64,000 nt of DNA from Hahella sp. KA22 (GTDB lineage: Bacteria; Pseudomonadota; Gammaproteobacteria; Pseudomonadales; Oleiphilaceae). The position numbers were made by a program, and so were the translations under genes. The notes under the pieces are model-generated. The model searched no databases and had not been told where the DNA came from. It worked only from the letters and a program-made list of their open reading frames with translations. The DNA is taken from assembly GCF_004135205.1 (NCBI RefSeq), contig NZ_CP035490.1, positions 992,001-1,056,000 of the forward strand. The letters run 5' to 3'. Below, piece by piece: positions 62,535 to 64,000 of this stretch (position 1 is its first letter; each line of letters starts with the position of its first letter).

Positions 62535-63752
62535 TCAGTATTGCGGTCCTTTCTCTGAATTTACAGGCGTCAGAACGCCATCCAGCGATGACCAGAATAC
62601 GCAATTGCGACCATAAGACTTGGCCTGATAGAGCGCTTTGTCCGCAAGCTCCAGGAGTTGTTTAGGGGGCATGGTCTCTCTGGGAACGCCACTGACCCCG
62701 CCAATACTGATTGTGACGGATACTGGGTCCGATAGATTCCAGACAGCGCATGCCGCCACCGCTTTGCGTAGTTTCTCCGCCAGGGCGGCGGCTTCCTCCG
62801 CATCGACGCCGGGCAAAATGATGCCAAACTCTTCTCCCCCATAGCGAGCCAGGACATCGCTGTTGCGTTGTAATTGGCGCATCAGAGTTTGTGCGGTTTG
62901 CACCAGACATTCGTCTCCAACCAAGTGGCCGTAGCGATCATTGACCCGCTTGAAATGATCGATATCGATGAGCAGGAGCGATATGGGGTAGTTCAAGCGA
63001 GAGGCTCGCCGCAAATCGGCGTTCAGAATCTGATCGAAGTAACGGCGGTTTTTGACGCCTGTCAGACCATCTTGAATCGTCAGCTCGGTCAGGTATTTGG
63101 CCTGTTGTGACAGCTTTATGATGCTTAATACAGCGACTTCGTATTCGTGACGGGGCAGGGTGGAGATCCAGCTCATGCCCAGGCCGAAAGTCATCAGTAG
63201 AAAGCCTACCGCGCCAGGTTGGGTGGTGTAAGGGGAAAACAACGCCAGAGTCATGGGCGCCAGCAGGCAAATGATGAACAGATTCACCATGCGACCCAGA
63301 ATCGCCAGAGATGCGGCTCCACCGGCGCACAGTCCGAGAGTACAAGTAAGAAACAAAGGGAAGTGTGGTGCAAAAGGCGTAGGAAGCACCGATAGCGCAG
63401 CGATACCGCCCCACAGACCTGCGCTGAAGCTGGCGCCGAATAATAGAGGCATATAAGAAGCCTCCTTCCCTACTTCAAGCTTACGCATGAACTGGTGCAT
63501 CGCGTAATAACGATAGCCTGATACGGCGATGATCAGCAGGGCGACATAAGCCAGCCAAAGAGATTTCTCTGGCGTGGGTGAGCTGAACATGATCGCCGCG
63601 GAGATGAACACCCAGGTTGCGGGATAGAACAGGATTCCGGGGCGCTGGCGGTTGGCCAGGTCACGTTTGCGTTGCTGCTCCAGTTCATCTCGCAACTCCG
63701 GCGGGAGGTCCCGTTTATTTGGCGAATTGCGATGGAAGGCGAATCCTCGCAT
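62535..63752 (-). CDS. Membrane-bound diguanylate cyclase
   Basis: A protein of 405 residues. The N-terminal half has about six hydrophobic segments (roughly 45-215) forming a membrane sensor, followed by a short coiled coil and a GGDEF domain (about 235-395). The active loop is ARYGGEEF and the inhibitory site RNSD precedes it by five residues, so both synthesis and product inhibition are expected. Pro-rich cytoplasmic N-terminus. It is expressed from its own minus-strand unit. Confidence 0.93.
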   Translation of the reverse strand: MRGFAFHRNSPNKRDLPPELRDELEQQRKRDLANRQRPGILFYPATWVFISAAIMFSSPTPEKSLWLAYVALLIIAVSGYRYYAMHQFMRKLEVGKEASYMPLLFGASFSAGLWGGIAALSVLPTPFAPHFPLFLTCTLGLCAGGAASLAILGRMVNLFIICLLAPMTLALFSPYTTQPGAVGFLLMTFGLGMSWISTLPRHEYEVAVLSIIKLSQQAKYLTELTIQDGLTGVKNRRYFDQILNADLRRASRLNYPISLLLIDIDHFKRVNDRYGHLVGDECLVQTAQTLMRQLQRNSDVLARYGGEEFGIILPGVDAEEAAALAEKLRKAVAACAVWNLSDPVSVTISIGGVSGVPRETMPPKQLLELADKALYQAKSYGRNCVFWSSLDGVLTPVNSEKGPQY

Positions 63753-63947
63753 GGGATGTTCCCAATAGGAGTAAATTTTTGACTATAAGCGCATACTGCT
63801 ACTTTTTCACGCCTTGAAACGCGCATGCCGGTTCCTCTGTCTCGACCCGACGGATGGATGGCGTACAATGCTCCGGGCAGCCTGCGGATAATTTAAATAT
63901 TAGCCGCTTTCCCCGCATAGAGCGCGCTGCAGGACTAGAAAAAGAGA

Positions 63948-64000
63948 ATGACGATTATGACGACCCCTCCCGGAAAGGCCTTAAAACTTGGCGAGCAGCT
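63948..64000 (+). CDS. Start of an unidentified gene, cut by the window edge
   Basis: ATG 63948 (AAAGAGA just upstream) or ATG 63957 opens a frame reading MTTPPGKALKLGEQ to the end. Seventeen codons are too few to identify; LKLGEQ-type starts occur in GspE/PilB-like ATPases and other proteins, so no call is made. Confidence 0.4.
   Translation, partial: MTIMTTPPGKALKLGEQ

Overview
The window is a gammaproteobacterial chromosome segment. The gene content (a Pseudomonas Che2-like chemotaxis cluster, a Halomonas-type GH13 alpha-glucosidase, DUF3461, DUF502, many diguanylate cyclases) suggests a marine Oceanospirillales/Hahella-type organism; this is inferred from gene families, not from a search. 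No rRNA, tRNA or CRISPR array was seen.

Layout. 1-2.2 kb: 3' end of malF and all of malG (maltose ABC permeases), closed by a strong terminator. 2.2-5.8 kb: a lipoprotein, an RRM RNA-binding protein with a structured leader, a YjjX-type NTPase, a DksA/TraR zinc-finger protein and a pseudo-receiver protein. 5.9-25.2 kb: a signalling block with a frameshifted soluble-type MCP, a STAS / REC-PP2C-HATPase partner-switching pair, a diiron MBL protein, a protein built of two MCP-like tips, then cheY-cheA-cheW-mcp-mcp-mcp-cheW-STAS-cheR-cheD-cheB. The three tandem MCPs carry Aer2-like PAS domains and end in a CheR-docking pentapeptide (DWEVF). The third is broken by a one-base change in a G tract. 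25.2-30.5 kb: a GNAT acetyltransferase and a GntR/UTRA regulator, divergent from a secreted metallophosphoesterase lipoprotein with two TGGT-N4-ACCA operators between them, then a two-DTG aspartic protease with PDZ domain. 30.5-39.5 kb: an AT-rich Rhs polymorphic-toxin island with one Rhs core (frameshifted just before its toxin tip), at least two displaced Rhs tips, several putative immunity genes, a pentapeptide-repeat protein and an IS remnant. 39.7-42.2 kb: a CheZ-like DxxxQ protein, a degenerate PAS-GGDEF protein, a GNAT and a small acidic protein. 42.3-48.0 kb: the second half of the maltose system, malT > alpha-glucosidase > malK (minus strand), with a cluster of MalT boxes ahead of the glucosidase. 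48-63.9 kb: ordinary metabolic, transport and c-di-GMP genes (EamA and DASS transporters, GNAT, AEC transporter, DUF3461, HSL-type esterase, 2OG oxygenase, CoA-binding/DUF502/glutathione peroxidase operon, GGDEF-EAL, PanE-like reductase, soluble MCP, membrane GGDEF).

How it works together. MalF/G with MalK form the maltose/maltodextrin importer, although the ATPase gene lies about 40 kb from the permeases; the glucosidase hydrolyses the imported sugar and MalT should activate the set. The Che block forms one signalling array with its own adaptation enzymes (CheR, CheB, CheD) and is flanked by a Ser-phosphorylation switch. Three proteins (CheD, the broken MCP and the DxxxQ protein at 39.7 kb) share a D-[IV]-[DE]-L-F C-terminus, and two of them carry a CheZ-like DxxxQ motif; this is the most interesting unexplained pattern here. 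The Rhs island is a typical contact-dependent toxin/immunity store.

Three independent one-base deletions (two MCPs, one Rhs) recur in the window. Each is either a real lesion or a base-call error and needs read-level confirmation.
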